Shown: positions 1 to 9,346, counted from the stretch's first letter. The stretch is 63,526 nucleotides of DNA from an uncultured Prochlorococcus sp. (GCA_902634795.1 CACPLK010000002.1:1-63526), one strand, 5' to 3'. The notes: generated from the letters alone by a model not told the origin. Program-made: numbers and translations.

Positions 1-2
1 AT

Positions 3-917
3 AAATCTGTTGTAATGCGCGAATACCTTTACTGCCTTACTTATGCTATGTGGGGTTATACGGAAAAATACACAGAAGATTATAGCTTAGACCCGGAGTG
101 GTCAGATCAATATCTAACAGAAGAAAGCATAAAGCAGAGCAATCCTTTAGGTCATAAACTCTATAACGATTACATAAGAAAAGTAATATCTAAGCCCGAC
201 AGTGAAAGGCTAGAAGATATTTACAAGGACAATGATACTGGAGTTTCAAACTATTTGGTAGATGCAATCACTCCTATTACTGATAACACCACCATAATCA
301 ATAAAGATAAAGGAGCTCTTTTCAAGGGTGAAAGTATTAATTATGATTTTATTAATAAAGGTAATAATAACTATCAAATAAAAGCTAAAAATAGTTTTGA
401 TGAGATTACAGGTCAAAAAGTCATAACAGAATATTTTCCCAGTAGTGACACTTTTAACGCAACAGGTGTTTCATCATTCTCGCTTCAATTTGTTGATAAG
501 ACATTAGATTTTATTGACGACGTTAAAGGTGTTTTTGATCAAGTAACAGGCTTAAATACTGATTCGGGTAGGATGTTTCGTTTATATAACGCAGCGTTTA
601 GACGTTTCCCCGATGCTAGTGGCCTTGCCTACTGGATTAATCAGTTCAGCTCAGGTGCAAATAATATAAGAACTGTTGCATCATCATTTCTCGTTAGTGA
701 TGAGTTTAAATTACGTTATGGAGAAAACGTCACTGATAATCAATACGTAGAGACCTTATACATCAATGTCCTTAACAGAGAACTTGATCAGAGTGGTTAT
801 GAATATTGGGTAAGTAACATAAACAATGGAACAGAAACCAGATATGAAGTCCTACTAGGGTTCGCTGAATCCACAGAAAACAAAGCTCTCTTTACAGAGA
901 TGACTGGCTTTGCTTAA
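3..917 (+). CDS. DUF4214-domain protein, 5' end probably outside the window
   Basis: The frame is open to the window edge (codons K-S-V-V precede the first ATG at 15), so the true start probably lies upstream and the protein is longer than the 300 residues counted from that ATG. The last 115 residues (about 186-300 from the ATG) form a DUF4214 region: two copies of the aromatic/Gly pattern, with GLAYW near 200 and YEYW near 260, and the ending NNGTETRYEVLLGFAEST. DUF4214 is common in secreted or surface proteins, often beside RTX repeats. The N-terminal half is not recognised. The C-terminus closely resembles that of the next gene (ETRHEALLGFSES), so the two are paralogs sharing a terminal module, possibly a type I secretion signal (inference). 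No transporter genes are visible nearby. Confidence 0.65.
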   Translation, partial: KSVVMREYLYCLTYAMWGYTEKYTEDYSLDPEWSDQYLTEESIKQSNPLGHKLYNDYIRKVISKPDSERLEDIYKDNDTGVSNYLVDAITPITDNTTIINKDKGALFKGESINYDFINKGNNNYQIKAKNSFDEITGQKVITEYFPSSDTFNATGVSSFSLQFVDKTLDFIDDVKGVFDQVTGLNTDSGRMFRLYNAAFRRFPDASGLAYWINQFSSGANNIRTVASSFLVSDEFKLRYGENVTDNQYVETLYINVLNRELDQSGYEYWVSNINNGTETRYEVLLGFAESTENKALFTEMTGFA

Positions 918-1112
918 ACAAATAAAAAGCTATAAAACAACTTTCTAGTTAGAACGCAGCGAAACACAGACTCTTTCAAAAGGGGAAATGCGAGATTCGC
1001 AAGCATGGGAAGCTACTATTTCCGAACCTTAGGCTTAAGCAACACCTATCTCAAGATATACTTTATAGACAAGCTAGCCAACTAGAAAGCTAGTACTTTT
1101 TAGGTTTAATCA

Positions 1113-2960
1113 TTGGCAACTTTTACTTGGACTGCGAAAGGAAATCAAGGTGCTACTTATGATGGAACTTTTCCCAGTCATTACAAGAAAGCACAAGACA
1201 ATTATTACGCAGGAAATCTAACATTACTCTCTGAGAGTTTATTAGCTAATGGAAAGATTTCCTATTACATTTCTGGTAATTATAATTTAGATCTTGACTA
1301 CAAAAATATCAGGTTTAATGAACAAACAGGAGCTATTTCTTATAATGGATACGATTTCGAATTAAAACAATATGGAAATCAGATAGGTACTGGCGAAGCA
1401 GATGGCTATTTTGTTGAAAATATATATGATTTAAGCACAGTTGGTTACCTAACTAAAGAGCGTAAATACTATTCAGAGACTGGGGTTGAAGAAGTAATAA
1501 CTGGAACATTTGATTATGAAAAAATAGGCGAAAGTTTAAGCGCCCAAAGGACATATTTTATAAGTGGAGATGATACATTTAATGGAAGCAGAAAAGATGA
1601 TAAATTGTCGTCAGGCATTGGCAACGATATTATCTATGGAAACGAAGGTAATGATACTTTAAAAGGCGAATCAGGCTCAGATATTATTAAAGGAGGTCAT
1701 GGCTTTGATAATATTTATGGAGGGACAGGAAATGATAGTCTCCACGGTAATGATGGTAATGATTATATTAACGGAGGCAGTGGTACAGATGTTGCCAATT
1801 ACGAAGGAAACTTCAGCGACTATTCTTTTGTACAAGTTGGTTCAAATTTAAAAGTTATTGATAACAGAATCGGCAAAAACAAATGGACTGACACTCTTGT
1901 ATCAATCGAATTATTAGATTTCTCAGATAAAAAGTCAATAACTCCAATCAGTGCGCAAACCCTGCAAAATTCTTATCAAGTTAATACTAGTCCTGACAAT
2001 ATATCTACCACTAATAGCGATACGTCTACTTCAAATAACATATCAAATCCAACCAATGCAACTTCAAGAGAATTACAACAATTATACATAGCTTATTTTA
2101 GTCGCCCTAGTGACCCTTCAGGTTTAAATTACTGGACAGAAAAGGGGATTAGTAGAAGTGCTTTCGCTGCCAATATGTACTTACAACCGGAGTTTGAAGA
2201 TGTAAACAGAAATATATCTGTAGAAGCCCAAGTCAATCAAATCTATTTAAATTTATTTAATCGATCAGGTGATGTAACCGGACTTAACTATTGGTCAAAT
2301 CAAATAAATAATGGTTCATTGCAACTTGCATCGATTGCCAATGATCTTATTTGGGCAGCTGAAAACAATCCGGGAGGTTCTAGCGATTCAAAAACTCTTA
2401 CTAATAAAACTGAAGCTGCAATTGCCTATACAGAAAAGCTCTCTTCGACTACTTCAGGAATACTTTCTTATCAACCTCAATCAACGAGTCCTTGGATTTC
2501 AGGGAAAATCTTCGAAGAGGCTAAATCTTTTATCTCGGAAATAAATCAATACAATACACATACTTCATCGAGTATTGAAAATAGTATTAGAAGGTTTGAC
2601 AGCCTATCTTCATCAAGCAACTTCAAACTTTTAATTGATCCAAAGTCGAACAAAACAGACACAATCACTGGGATAGGAGTTCATACTACAGAGACTAAAA
2701 CTTTTGAAGATACTTTTAGTGGACAGAATTCAAACTCATCAGATCTCTTTGCAAACCACTCATTGGAAGATACAGGTCACCAAGAATTTATATTTCATTT
2801 ACATGAAGAAGTACTTAACAGAGAACCTGATTCTATTGGCATGAACTATTGGCCAGGTCAACTTAATAATGGAGCGGAAACTCGACATGAAGCTCTTCTT
2901 GGTTTCTCTGAATCAAACGAGAACTTAGGACTCTTTACTGAGATAACTGCGTTTGGCTAG
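1113..2960 (+). CDS. RTX calcium-binding repeat protein with DUF4214 modules
   Basis: This 615-residue protein starts at TTG (MATFTWTAKG); no early ATG exists. Residues about 162-226 hold tandem RTX nonapeptides of the form GGxGxDxx, for example GNDIIYGNEGNDTL and GGTGNDSLHGNDGND, which bind calcium in secreted proteins. Two DUF4214 regions follow: about 319-420 (around RPSDPSGLNYW and RSGDVTGLNYW) and 557-615 (around REPDSIGMNYW). There is no N-terminal signal peptide, as expected for type I secretion substrates. The low-complexity Ser/Thr/Asn stretch at about 285-315 looks like a linker. It lies 196 bp after a paralogous DUF4214 gene and just left of a duplicated ychF 3' end, so the pair may be flexible-genome cargo. 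Role in adhesion or as an S-layer-like surface protein is inference. Confidence 0.75.
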   Translation: MATFTWTAKGNQGATYDGTFPSHYKKAQDNYYAGNLTLLSESLLANGKISYYISGNYNLDLDYKNIRFNEQTGAISYNGYDFELKQYGNQIGTGEADGYFVENIYDLSTVGYLTKERKYYSETGVEEVITGTFDYEKIGESLSAQRTYFISGDDTFNGSRKDDKLSSGIGNDIIYGNEGNDTLKGESGSDIIKGGHGFDNIYGGTGNDSLHGNDGNDYINGGSGTDVANYEGNFSDYSFVQVGSNLKVIDNRIGKNKWTDTLVSIELLDFSDKKSITPISAQTLQNSYQVNTSPDNISTTNSDTSTSNNISNPTNATSRELQQLYIAYFSRPSDPSGLNYWTEKGISRSAFAANMYLQPEFEDVNRNISVEAQVNQIYLNLFNRSGDVTGLNYWSNQINNGSLQLASIANDLIWAAENNPGGSSDSKTLTNKTEAAIAYTEKLSSTTSGILSYQPQSTSPWISGKIFEEAKSFISEINQYNTHTSSSIENSIRRFDSLSSSSNFKLLIDPKSNKTDTITGIGVHTTETKTFEDTFSGQNSNSSDLFANHSLEDTGHQEFIFHLHEEVLNREPDSIGMNYWPGQLNNGAETRHEALLGFSESNENLGLFTEITAFG

Positions 2961-3062
2961 AGAGAGAATAGAGAATCAGAAGAGATATCTATAATAAAAA
3001 CAGCTAAAAAATCAGACAAAAAAGGTAGACAAGCTTTATGTCTAACTCGTGAAAATCATTAA

Positions 3063-3106
3063 TATGACTAGCCTGCTATACGTTGAATAAAAACTCCATC
3101 ACGTCC
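3063..3106 (+). repeat. Left copy of 44-bp direct repeat: duplicated ychF 3' end (attL-like)
   Basis: This copy matches 3972-4015 at 41 of 44 positions (mismatches at 3066, 3072 and 3100), an offset of exactly 909 bp. The right copy contains the last 31 bp of ychF including its stop codon. The left copy is a remnant with no gene attached. This is the pattern left by an element that integrates into a gene 3' end and restores it. Confidence 0.75.
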
Positions 3107-3139
3107 AGTCATACCAGTTGATTACAGGCGAAAATCACG

Positions 3140-3180
3140 GTTAGACGTAAGTTAGAAGAGATGGAACAAAGTTAGAACAA
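3140..3180 (+). repeat. GTTAGA direct repeats inside the left boundary (arm-site-like)
   Basis: GTTAGA occurs at 3140, 3151 and 3171, all in the same orientation, with the first two exactly 11 nt apart. The last is extended as AAAGTTAGAACAA and recurs near 3919. The matching pair on the other side of the element sits at 3921 and 3932, again 11 nt apart. Positions just inside both putative att copies suggest arm-type recombinase or accessory-factor binding sites (inference). Confidence 0.5.
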
Positions 3181-3224
3181 CTTAAGCTGGATACGAAACT
3201 TGCAGGAATCCTATCCATTTGTAG

Positions 3225-3794
3225 TCATACAAGATTTTTAACCTCCACAGCGCTTAGGAAAGCTTCATTCAATGGCTCTAAAGAGCTGTTAGTCCATTCA
3301 GCTAGAGCACTTCTCATTCCGCAAGAACCGTTCCTATAGGCATCTGTCATTTCTAAACCTGTTAATTCATGATTTCCCACGAGGAGTTCAAAGACTAGTT
3401 CAGGTTGACTATCATAATTACCAAGGCAAATAGATAATTCTGCGATGGCATCTTTCAAAGAAAGTTTCTTTTCTTTCCGATGAAACTCAAACAATTCTTT
3501 AGCAACATCACCATATCTCTTTGCTCCACTATCAGAAAAAATACACTCAGCTTGATTTAAATCTTCTTCTTTATCAGACCAAAAATTATCTTTTAAATTA
3601 AGTTGTTCTTCTATTCTTAAGAGTCTCTTTTCAAGGATTTCAATATCACCGCTCGCTTTGATAGAACCTTCTTCTAATAGTTCAGTGATAAAAGCTGTTA
3701 GTGTTTTTCCACTCTTAATTGCCTTAGACTTTAATCTAAGCAAGAGTTCCGGATCAATTTTAATGTTCAGCTGAGACTTGCCTTCACTCTTCAT
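3225..3794 (-). CDS. Ribbon-helix-helix (Arc/CopG-like) protein inside the mini-element
   Basis: This 189-residue protein has an N-terminal ribbon-helix-helix-like segment at about residues 8-45: a beta strand (LNIKIDPELL) followed by two helices (LLRLKSKAIKSGK, LTAFITELLEEG). That is the DNA-binding fold of Arc/MetJ/CopG repressors. Residues 52-70 may be a short coiled coil (IEILEKRLLRIEEQLNLK). The remaining 115 residues are acidic, mostly helical and unrecognised. It starts at ATG 3794. It is the only gene between the two copies of the ychF 3' end, flanked on both sides by GTTAGA repeats, which are natural candidates for its binding sites. A role as repressor or directionality factor of the element is inference. 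Confidence 0.65.
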   Translation of the reverse strand: MKSEGKSQLNIKIDPELLLRLKSKAIKSGKTLTAFITELLEEGSIKASGDIEILEKRLLRIEEQLNLKDNFWSDKEEDLNQAECIFSDSGAKRYGDVAKELFEFHRKEKKLSLKDAIAELSICLGNYDSQPELVFELLVGNHELTGLEMTDAYRNGSCGMRSALAEWTNSSLEPLNEAFLSAVEVKNLV

Positions 3795-3920
3795 CTTCTT
3801 TTTTTATATTTCTTCTAGTATATCTATATTTTCTCTATAAAAATCAATTCCTTCCAGCAAAATTAAATCATTTTCTATGATTTATCAATTAAGGACTTCA
3901 CTAAAAAAACGTGCTTAAAA

Positions 3921-3937
3921 GTTAGAACAAAGTTAGA
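3921..3937 (+). repeat. GTTAGA pair inside the right boundary (arm-site-like)
   Basis: GTTAGA occurs at 3921 and 3932 with the same 11-nt spacing and orientation as the pair at 3140 and 3151. AAAGTTAGAACAA is shared with the left cluster. It sits 35-50 bp inside the right att-like repeat and upstream of the RHH gene, so it could be a recombination arm site, an operator, or both. Confidence 0.5.
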
Positions 3938-3971
3938 ATAGAAGCCTATTAAGAATACTGAGAACCCTTGC

Positions 3972-4015
3972 TATCACTAGACTGCTATACGTTGAATAAA
4001 AACTCCATAACGTCC
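3972..4015 (+). repeat. Right copy of 44-bp direct repeat: functional ychF 3' end (attR-like)
   Basis: The copy spans the stop codon (3985-3987 on the plus strand) and the last ten codons of ychF, plus 13 bp beyond. It matches 3063-3106 at 41 of 44 positions. Because this copy is joined to intact ychF, the incoming element would have supplied the gene's current 3' end. Confidence 0.75.
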
Positions 4016-5076
4016 CCTTCATTAACTATATATTCTTTGCCTTCACTTCTTAGCCAACCTTTATTTCGAGCCTCAGATAGAGATCCCGCTTGAAGTAATT
4101 TTTCATATGAAATTGTTTGAGCTCGAATAAATCCCTTTTCAAAATCCGTATGAATTACCCCAGCGGCTTGAGGCGCTGTCATCCCATCAGTAATAGTCCA
4201 AGCTTTAGTTTCTTTTTCTCCAGTAGTAAAATAGGTGCTTAAGCCCAATAATCGGTATGTAGCTTTAATAAGACTAATTAGACCTCCCTCTTCAACTCCT
4301 AAGCCATTTAAATAATCATCTCTTTCCTGATCCCCCAATTCAATTAATTCAGCCTCAACTTGGGCTGAAATCTTCACACATTCAGATCGTTCTTTCGTTG
4401 CTAATGTATTTACTTCTTCAGAAAAGGAATTGCCCTTCGCAAGTTCGTCTTCACCAAGATTAGTTGCATAAATAATTGGTTTTTCAGTTAGTAAGCCTAG
4501 TGGTTTAATTAATTTTTTTTCTTCATCAGTTAAAGAAATACTCCTAACTGCTTTTTCATTCTCAAGAGCTGAGCTTAATTTCTCCAACACATCATCTTCT
4601 AACTTTGCTTCCTTATTAGTACTTATTTGTTTTTTTAATCTAGTTCTACGTTTTTCTATCTGATTTAAATCAGATAAAGCTAATTCTAAATTTATTATCT
4701 CAATATCTCTTGATGGGTCTACTGATCCAGAAACATGAATTACATCATCATCGCTAAAACACCTAATAACATGAACTATTGCATCTACCTCCCTTATATT
4801 TGCTAAGAATTTATTACCCAGTCCCTCTCCTTTACTTGCCCCCTTAACAAGACCAGCAATATCAACAAATTCCATTCTAGTTGGAATGATTTGCTTACTA
4901 TTACTAAGTTCACCAAGCAAATTCAGACGTTGATCAGGGACAGAAACAGAGCCTACATTTGGTTCAATCGTACAAAAAGGAAAGTTTGCTGCTTGAGCTT
5001 GAGCATTCGCGACAAGAGCATTAAACAAAGTTGACTTTCCAACATTTGGGAGTCCAACTATTCCGGCCTTAAGCAT
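3985..5076 (-). CDS. ychF: Redox-regulated ribosome-associated ATPase YchF (Obg family)
   Basis: This 363-residue P-loop NTPase of the Obg/YchF family binds ribosomes and, in characterised homologs, prefers ATP. The N-terminus carries the G1 motif [13 protein letters not shown] (residues about 7-19), G3 as [16 protein letters not shown] (about 72-88), and NLGE near 205 in the region of G4, which in this family is degenerate. The C-terminal TGS-like domain (about 280-363) includes [12 protein letters not shown] and ends MEFLFNV, the normal family end. It starts at ATG 5076. Its last 31 bp are duplicated 909 bp away, which marks the gene as an integration target. Confidence 0.95.
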   Translation of the reverse strand: MLKAGIVGLPNVGKSTLFNALVANAQAQAANFPFCTIEPNVGSVSVPDQRLNLLGELSNSKQIIPTRMEFVDIAGLVKGASKGEGLGNKFLANIREVDAIVHVIRCFSDDDVIHVSGSVDPSRDIEIINLELALSDLNQIEKRRTRLKKQISTNKEAKLEDDVLEKLSSALENEKAVRSISLTDEEKKLIKPLGLLTEKPIIYATNLGEDELAKGNSFSEEVNTLATKERSECVKISAQVEAELIELGDQERDDYLNGLGVEEGGLISLIKATYRLLGLSTYFTTGEKETKAWTITDGMTAPQAAGVIHTDFEKGFIRAQTISYEKLLQAGSLSEARNKGWLRSEGKEYIVNEGDVMEFLFNV

Positions 5077-5242
5077 TGAAATGGGTCTTTGAAAGACGCC
5101 AGCTGATTAATTTGACTAAATTAAACCCAATAGTGCCCTTTAACAGCGAAAATATAGTTATAAATCTCGAAAGGAAAGTTTTTAAGCTTTTTCTTCACAT
5201 CATCCAAACTTCTAAAACACTAAAGCACTTGATCTTCACAAA

Positions 5243-6316
5243 ATGATTTGGAAAACCTTCAAAAAGAAAAAATTTTTAGGACTCATTGCGCTTTCAGTCT
5301 TAAGTGTTGGTGGAATTAGTTTTAAGCTTTCACAAGGGAATGTATCTAATAAAAACATAACTGAATTTACAATTTCAGCTGAAAGCGGCAGCTTGCCTGG
5401 ATTTATAACAGCAAGTGGTGAATTAAAAGCAAATAAAAGCGTCAATGTAAGTCCAAAAAGACAAGGAATACTTGATGAGATTTTCGTGGAGGAAGGAGAT
5501 CAGGTTAAGAAAGGAGATCTAATTGCAAAAATGGATTTTGGAGACTTGGAATTTAGAATTGACGAAATAAAAGCTAATTATGAGACTCAAAAAGCGAGTT
5601 ACCTAAGAAGGAAGATGCTCTTCAATGAAGGTGCTATAAGTGCCGAAGAGTATGAAGAATATAAAAATAGATTTTTAAGCAGCAAAGCTAAATTTAAACA
5701 AATAGAAGTCGAAGAGAATGAGACAAATATACGAGCACCATTTAGAGGAGTAATAACTAGCAGATATGCAGTTCCTGGAGCATTCGTAACTCCTACTACC
5801 TCCGCTTCGTCATCAAGGGAGGGTGGGGCTACTAGTTCATCAATAGTCAAACTTTCTCAAGGGCTTGAAATAGTTGCGAAAGTTCCTGAGAGTGATATTG
5901 GAAGAATAAAAACAGGTCAAGAAGCAAATATCAGGGTAGATGCTTTCCCTGATAAGCGGTTTAAAGCCGTTGTTTCCAAAATCTCTCCGAGTGCAATCAA
6001 AAACAACAACGTAACTTCATTTGAAGTTACGTTGTTGTTGGGTAATAGACCTGACTATTTACGCCTAGGTATGACATCTGATATCAACTTTCAAACAGGA
6101 GCAACCAAAATCAGCACGCTTATTCCAACTGTAGCGATTGTCACGGAAGAGGGGAAAACCGGGGTTCTAATAGTCGGCAATAACAATCAACCTGAATTTA
6201 AAAAAGTTGAATTAGGGACAAGTAGCGGTAGCAAGACTGCCATAATATCTGGATTAGAACCAGGAGAGAAAGTTTTTATTGATCTTCCTCCTTGGGCTAA
6301 AAAAAGAAAAAGTTAA
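5243..6316 (+). CDS. HlyD/MFP-type efflux periplasmic adaptor
   Basis: This 357-residue membrane fusion protein would link an inner-membrane ABC or RND pump to an outer-membrane channel. An N-terminal membrane anchor lies at about residues 10-28 (LGLIALSVLSVGGISF). A biotinyl-lipoyl-like hairpin follows (SVNVSPKRQGILDEIFVEEG, GDLIAKMDFGDL), then a coiled-coil segment at about 95-150, then beta-barrel and membrane-proximal domains (VTEEGKTGVLIVGN, LEPGEKVFIDLP). No pump gene is adjacent, so the partner is elsewhere. The coding sequence contains a perfect 18-bp inverted repeat at 6002-6039. It ends 26 bp before polA, so the two could be co-transcribed. Confidence 0.8.
   Translation: MIWKTFKKKKFLGLIALSVLSVGGISFKLSQGNVSNKNITEFTISAESGSLPGFITASGELKANKSVNVSPKRQGILDEIFVEEGDQVKKGDLIAKMDFGDLEFRIDEIKANYETQKASYLRRKMLFNEGAISAEEYEEYKNRFLSSKAKFKQIEVEENETNIRAPFRGVITSRYAVPGAFVTPTTSASSSREGGATSSSIVKLSQGLEIVAKVPESDIGRIKTGQEANIRVDAFPDKRFKAVVSKISPSAIKNNNVTSFEVTLLLGNRPDYLRLGMTSDINFQTGATKISTLIPTVAIVTEEGKTGVLIVGNNNQPEFKKVELGTSSGSKTAIISGLEPGEKVFIDLPPWAKKRKS
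6002..6039 (+). repeat. Perfect 18-bp inverted repeat inside the efflux-adaptor gene
   Basis: The arms at 6002-6019 and 6022-6039 are exact reverse complements separated by TT. They would form a very strong mRNA hairpin within the coding region, over the codons for NNNVTSFEVTLLL. No T-run follows, so it is not a simple terminator. Confidence 0.85.
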
Positions 6317-6342
6317 TACACAAATTTCACTCTGACAGATTC

Positions 6343-9303
6343 ATGAAAGAAATAAAAAAGCCGACCTTATTATTGATTGATGGCCATTCGTTAGCTTTTA
6401 GGAGTTTTTATGCTTTTAGCAAAGGGGGGGAAGGCGGTCTAACCACAAAAGATGGTTTCCCTACGAGTGTTACCTATGGTTTTCTAAAAAGCCTTTTAGA
6501 TAATTGCAAATCTATCAAGCCTAAAGGAATCACAATTGCTTTTGATACCGCTGAGCCAACCTTTCGCCACAAAGAAGATCCAAACTACAAAGCAAATAGA
6601 GATGTCGCACCAGATATATTTTTTCAAGATTTAGAACAGCTTGAAAAGATCCTCAAAGAAAGTCTGAATCTTTCAATCTGCAAAGCCCCAGGATATGAGG
6701 CTGATGATGTCTTAGGAACACTTGCTAATGAAGCCGCTAAAAAAGGATGGACTGTCAGAATCCTTTCTGGAGATAGAGACTTATTCCAACTGGTGGATGA
6801 TGAAAGAGATATCGCAGTCTTATACATGGGAGGAGGTCCTTACGCAAAAAGCGGAAATCCTAAACTAATTAATGAAGAAGGCGTAAGGGAGAAACTAGGA
6901 GTCAATCCAAACAAAGTTATTGATCTCAAAGCCTTAACTGGTGATAGCTCAGATAATATTCCTGGCGTCAAAGGAGTTGGTCCAAAAACAGCAATAAATC
7001 TTTTAAACGAAAACAATGATCTTGATGGAATATATAAATCACTCCAAGAGCTAGAGAAAGAAGGCGAGAAAGCTAAACTAGGCGCCATAAAAGGAGCCGT
7101 AAGATTAAAGCTAAAAGCAGACAAAGATAATGCATATCTCTCAAGAAAACTTGCAGAAATATTAATTAAAATTCCTATAAGTCCAAAAATAGAACATAAT
7201 TTAGAAGGTATTAATGAATCAAAACTAACTGAAAGCCTTGAAAAACTTGAGTTACATAGTTTATTAAAACAAGTTTCAACTTTTAAAGCTCTATTTTCGA
7301 AAGAAGGATTATCAGAACAAAACAATAATCCTTCATCAAAAGAAAGTAAGATAGCAAATAATAAAAGCGAGAATATTGAACTAACTAGTCTTAATGAAAC
7401 AAAAGAGATTCCTCAGATAGAACCCAAGATTATAGAAAATCTGGAAGAACTTAATAGTTTTGTTGCACAAATAATGAAACATACTGATGAGAAGAAACCA
7501 ATAGCTATTGATACCGAAACAACCAATTTGAATCCTTTTAAAGCTGAACTTGTTGGCTTAGGATTTTGTTTTGGTGAATCATTAAAAGATATAGTTTATA
7601 TACCAATAGGACATCAAAATAAAGAAGCCGATTTAATAGAAGTTAATCATATAAATCAATTAAAGATTGAGGAAGTTATCTTTGCGCTTAAGGATTGGTT
7701 TTCTAGCAAGGAACATCCTAAAACTCTACAGAATGCAAAATACGACAGACTGATTTTATTAAGACATGGAATTATATTAAATGCCGTTGTAATTGATACT
7801 TTACTTGCAGATTATATATGTGATGCAACTTTTAAACATAGTTTAGATGAAATTGCTTATAGAGAATTTGGATTTAAGCCCAAAAGTTTTTCTGATGTTG
7901 TAAAAAAAGGAGAAGACTTCTCTTATGTGGACATTAAGTCTGCGAGTATGTACTGCGGGATGGACGTTTATTTAACAAGAAAATTAGCAATTATTTATAT
8001 TAATAGATTAAAAGAAACAAGTACAAAATTAATAAACTTACTTAAAGAGGTTGAACAACCACTTGAGCAGATTTTAGCGGAAATCGAATCCACAGGCATC
8101 ATTATTGATACACCTTACCTAAAAGATTTATCTTTAGAGTTAACAAAAACATTAAATACTATCGAGGAAGAAGTTTATAAGATTGCAGGAAGTGAGTTTA
8201 ACCTTTCATCACCTAAACAATTAGGTGAATTACTTTTTGAGAAACTTGATTTAGATAGGAAAAAATCAAGAAAAACAAAAACAGGATGGAGCACAGATGC
8301 AGGTGTATTGGAAAAGCTAGAATCAGACCATCCAATAGTAAAAATGATCATTGAACATCGCACTATAAGTAAGTTGCTTAATACTTATGTAGATGCTTTG
8401 CCTCAGCTTATTGAAAAAGAAACGGGAAGAGTACATACAGATTTCAATCAAGCCGTAACCGCTACTGGAAGATTAAGTAGCAGCAATCCTAATCTACAAA
8501 ATATCCCTGTTAGAACTGAATTTAGTAGACGAATAAGAAAAGCTTTTCTTCCGCAAAAAGATTGGAAACTTCTAAGCGCAGACTATTCACAAATTGAACT
8601 ACGAATACTCACACATCTTTCAGGTGAAGAAGTACTAAAAAATGCTTATTTAAAAAATGAAGATGTCCACTCTTTAACAGCAAAAATTTTATTTGAAAAA
8701 GATGCCATTGACGCCGATGAAAGAAGAATAGGAAAAACAATAAATTTTGGGGTTATTTATGGTATGGGGGCTCAAAGGTTTGCTAGATCAACGGGCGTTT
8801 CATTAATAGAAGCAAAATATTTTTTAAGTAAATTCAAAGAACGTTATCCAGCCGTTTTTAAATTTTTAGAATATCAAGAAAGACTTGCCCTCAGCCAAGG
8901 GTTTGTTGAAACATTGCTAGGGAGAAGACGATATTTTCATTTCAATAAAAATGGGCTTGGTAGACTTCTGGGAACTCCACCAAATGAAATTGATTTAACT
9001 ACGGCCAGAAGAGCAGGGATGGAAGCACAACAATTAAGAGCCGCAGCAAACGCACCTATTCAAGGATCAAGTGCAGACATAATTAAGCTTGCAATGATTC
9101 AATTGCATTCAGCTTTAAGAAAGACTGGATTGGAAGCTAAAATTTTACTTCAAGTGCATGATGAACTCGTGCTAGAAGTTAATCCCAAAGATTTGGAGGA
9201 AACAAAACTCCTTGTCCAAAACACTATGGAAAATGCTGTAAAACTTAGTGTCCCTCTTATCGTTGAAACTGGCGTTGGAGTAAATTGGATGGAGGCAAAA
9301 TAG
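6343..9303 (+). CDS. polA: DNA polymerase I with all three catalytic domains
   Basis: At 986 residues this is a full-length family A polymerase for Okazaki fragment processing and repair. The 5'-3' exonuclease domain (about 1-300) has LLIDGHSLAFR and TGDSSDNIPGVKGVGPKTA. The 3'-5' exonuclease domain (about 365-570) keeps the catalytic DxE as IDTETTNLNP near D390, so proofreading is probably active. The polymerase domain has motif A DYSQIELR at 747, motif B with GKTINFGVIYGMG near 800, and motif C VHDE at 938-941. The low-complexity linker around 320-360 is rich in N, S and K. It starts at ATG 6343, 26 bp after the efflux adaptor. Confidence 0.97.
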   Translation: MKEIKKPTLLLIDGHSLAFRSFYAFSKGGEGGLTTKDGFPTSVTYGFLKSLLDNCKSIKPKGITIAFDTAEPTFRHKEDPNYKANRDVAPDIFFQDLEQLEKILKESLNLSICKAPGYEADDVLGTLANEAAKKGWTVRILSGDRDLFQLVDDERDIAVLYMGGGPYAKSGNPKLINEEGVREKLGVNPNKVIDLKALTGDSSDNIPGVKGVGPKTAINLLNENNDLDGIYKSLQELEKEGEKAKLGAIKGAVRLKLKADKDNAYLSRKLAEILIKIPISPKIEHNLEGINESKLTESLEKLELHSLLKQVSTFKALFSKEGLSEQNNNPSSKESKIANNKSENIELTSLNETKEIPQIEPKIIENLEELNSFVAQIMKHTDEKKPIAIDTETTNLNPFKAELVGLGFCFGESLKDIVYIPIGHQNKEADLIEVNHINQLKIEEVIFALKDWFSSKEHPKTLQNAKYDRLILLRHGIILNAVVIDTLLADYICDATFKHSLDEIAYREFGFKPKSFSDVVKKGEDFSYVDIKSASMYCGMDVYLTRKLAIIYINRLKETSTKLINLLKEVEQPLEQILAEIESTGIIIDTPYLKDLSLELTKTLNTIEEEVYKIAGSEFNLSSPKQLGELLFEKLDLDRKKSRKTKTGWSTDAGVLEKLESDHPIVKMIIEHRTISKLLNTYVDALPQLIEKETGRVHTDFNQAVTATGRLSSSNPNLQNIPVRTEFSRRIRKAFLPQKDWKLLSADYSQIELRILTHLSGEEVLKNAYLKNEDVHSLTAKILFEKDAIDADERRIGKTINFGVIYGMGAQRFARSTGVSLIEAKYFLSKFKERYPAVFKFLEYQERLALSQGFVETLLGRRRYFHFNKNGLGRLLGTPPNEIDLTTARRAGMEAQQLRAAANAPIQGSSADIIKLAMIQLHSALRKTGLEAKILLQVHDELVLEVNPKDLEETKLLVQNTMENAVKLSVPLIVETGVGVNWMEAK

Positions 9304-9346
9304 TTGCTGAAAAATTCAATAATTTCTCACATTTTTATCTAAGAAA

